A stretch of DNA of 64,000 nt from Salticus scenicus (taxonomy: Eukaryota; Arthropoda; Arachnida; Araneae; Salticidae), in assembly GCA_963930645.1 (NCBI GenBank), contig OZ005651.1, positions 128,505,731 through 128,569,730 on the forward strand, given 5' to 3'. The notes under the pieces were generated by a model, which saw only the letters and a list, made by a program, of their open reading frames with translations, made no database searches and was not told where the DNA came from. The number at the start of each line of letters is the position of its first letter. Position 1 is the first letter of the stretch. The position numbers and the translations under genes were made by a program. Shown here in pieces: positions 62,301-64,000 of the stretch.

Positions 62301-62861
62301 TTTAAAAAAATATATTGGCGATTGATTTCTTAGCCAAAAAACCGTTATTAATTTGTGAGAATCTGGCAAACTAACCTTAACTCTTGACCACAAGAATTTT
62401 ATCGTTAAATATTTACTCATAGACTTTAGTTGAAAAAGTATACGTTATTTCTATTTTAAGCAGCAGATGTGCAATCTGTTCAATGTTCAAAAACGACATC
62501 AGGAAACATTTTATTCTGTTTTATTTAATTGAGATGAAACGAATTGTCCTCCACAGAATTAAGCGACTGAAACCTCATCTCTTGCTTTTATTTTTTTTAT
62601 TAAAAGAAATAGAGATATAATGGCTTGCTCTTTTGGAATAAAGAATGAAACCGCATATATTAATTCGCTTTTTATAAAGATAGAAAATGAATTGGGAAAG
62701 AAATAAATTTATCAGAAATGTAGTACATAATTTAGAATATGTGATTTTCGATATCACATATGTCTACGCTGTTACTCATGTTCAACTCATGTAGCACATT
62801 ATTTCTTGCTGATAAAATTGAGAAATAATTCATTTCTAAATATAAAGTTTGTATATATATA
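59355..62861. other. No gene recognised
   Basis: AT-rich. At 59738-59790 a G/C-tract followed by GGGCTCCCCTATAGATACAT, CCCTG looks like the isolated right end of a hAT (CAGGGATGTATCTATAG type). A 26-bp unit (AGATAAGGAATTATACACTTTGG) is tandemly doubled near 61225-61275. (TA)n at 61057. Short open frames carry no recognisable motif. Confidence 0.5.
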
Positions 62862-63557
62862 CCGGGTGTTCCATAAGTCTGTAGACATTTTAAAAATTCA
62901 TAAAATTTGAAGGAATTGGTAGAAATGAACGCGGTTTGCGAAAAAGTTATTCTCGAGTAGGGGAATTTTCTTTCTTTCTTTCTTTCTTTTTTTTTTTGAG
63001 GAGGGGGGGGGGGGAAGAAAAATAGTTAAAATTTTTGTCGATAGAGGGCGTTGCATGGATGCGTAACGAGAAATATTCAAATCAGAGCTCAGTAATTTGC
63101 AAGATTTTACGATTGACACATCTTATTTCTTATTTTGTCTCCTAATTGCGCAAACATGAAGTTTTAATTGCGATTATGACTTGGTTGATAAAGCTTTATT
63201 GGTGAAGATGTTTTCCCTCAGGTAAGAACAGCCGGCCGACTGACCCCACAGTTAGCGGTGTTGTAACTCGTTTGCAAAGTGTAATTTGTGGTTATGGCGG
63301 ACACATAGCATAGGTTTTCTATGTCTGTAAACATTTGCATGCAAATAAATATAGTTTTTCATGGATGTGTGATCTGTTCACATACAGCGCCCTCCATCGA
63401 CAAAAATTTTAACAATTGCTTTTTTTTCTTTAGCAAAAAGAAAAAAATCCCCCCCCCCCTTCAAGAGAGTAACATTTTCCCAAACCGCGTTTAATTCTAC
63501 CAATTCTTACAATTTTTATGAATTTTTAAAATGTCTACAGACTCATGGGACACCCAG
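62862..63557 (+). mobile_element. Mariner-type non-autonomous element, sibling of 5952-6635
   Basis: CCGGGTGTTCCATAAGTCTG, TAGACATTTTAAAAATTCAT at the left is inverted at the right (ATGAATTTTTAAAATGTCTA, CAGACTCATGGGACACCCAG); TA flanks both sides. It shares inner blocks with 5952-6635 (GATAAAGCTTTATTGGTGAA, ATGTTTTCCCTCAGGTAAGA) in the opposite orientation. No open transposase frame. Confidence 0.82.
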
Positions 63558-64000
63558 TATACAAATGCAAATTTCTGACTTTATGAGACATTTTCGAATT
63601 ATTGATTCTAAAAGTAAAAGTTTTATTTCCATAAATAGGTCATTTTAATTGAACATTTCTGTACTGCTGAGGTAAAGGATACCATGTCCAATTTGTGAAA
63701 AAAGTCAGCACCATGTTCTTTATGTGCGTTTTTTGATTTACATAGAGGCTTTAAGCACTAATGTCCAGTTACTATAAAGGACATAACACAGTGGAAAATA
63801 AAACTACGTCCATTTTTTTTTTATTAATGACATTGTAGCTCATTAAAGGCATGATTGTAACACTTTTCACAAAAGGACATGGCGTCCTTTACCTCCGGGG
63901 TATAGATTTATATTTTAATTAAATATGTCCAGTTAAACAATAACAAAAATACTGATGATTTATGTAAATATTGTTATCCTGTAAGAAATTATGCATTGCT
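63558..64000. other. No gene recognised
   Basis: A short inverted motif, AAAGGATACCATGTCC (63674) against GGACATGGCGTCCTTT (63876), encloses about 190 bp and may be a decayed MITE. Nothing else is seen up to the window end. Confidence 0.45.

Overview
This is eukaryotic, strongly AT-rich, intron- and transposon-dominated DNA. One protein-coding gene is recognisable. It lies on the minus strand and is the N-terminal half of an adiponectin receptor (AdipoR/PAQR family), split into small exons at 33816-33860, 12872-13040, 12165-12314 and 2659-2809. A probable 5' exon lies near 37.9 kb and a possible promoter/5'UTR near 42.4-42.8 kb. The exon phases join without a frameshift. The last visible exon carries the near-invariant AdipoR block just before TM1 (NDFLHKGHRPPL, HTETGNIWTHLL). 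All seven membrane helices and the zinc ligands lie left of base 1, outside the window. The insect/chelicerate-style AdipoR sequence and the mobile-element set (hAT, Tc1/mariner, pogo, piggyBac, Helitron, non-LTR LINE, tRNA-derived SINEs) suggest an arthropod. I would guess a chelicerate such as a spider, but that is inference.

Layout. 1-2658: intron with a 1.37-kb hAT-like element and a palindrome cluster. 2659-2809: AdipoR exon 5. 2810-12164: 9.4-kb intron with SINEs, a mariner-type MITE and a hAT element holding a second hAT. 12165-13040: exons 4 and 3. 13041-33815: 20.8-kb intron holding a Russian-doll nest, in which hAT A (14321-25039) contains a foldback retro-insertion with 17-bp direct repeats, which contains hAT B (8-bp TSD CATTTAAA), which contains hAT C (8-bp TSD GTTCAGAT), which contains a mariner relic. 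The same intron also holds a LINE relic, a pogo/Tigger relic and a complete-looking Helitron. 33816-37926: exons 2 and 1. 38-42.4 kb: a hAT with two further hATs inside. 42.8-64 kb: no gene recognised, but satellite-like arrays with higher-order periodicity and more nested DNA transposons.

The most interesting non-gene signals are: (1) a near-perfect 350-bp palindrome (16351-16700) with a minimal type-I hammerhead-ribozyme core in both arms; (2) a second, independent foldback insertion carrying a degenerate hammerhead-like core and flanked by a 17-bp direct repeat; (3) mobile elements that carry tandem arrays of about 148-bp or 174-bp monomers, one organised as a trimeric 446-bp higher-order repeat and one as a dimeric 296-bp repeat. 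Many long open frames here are spurious, including those across the ATATAC microsatellite.
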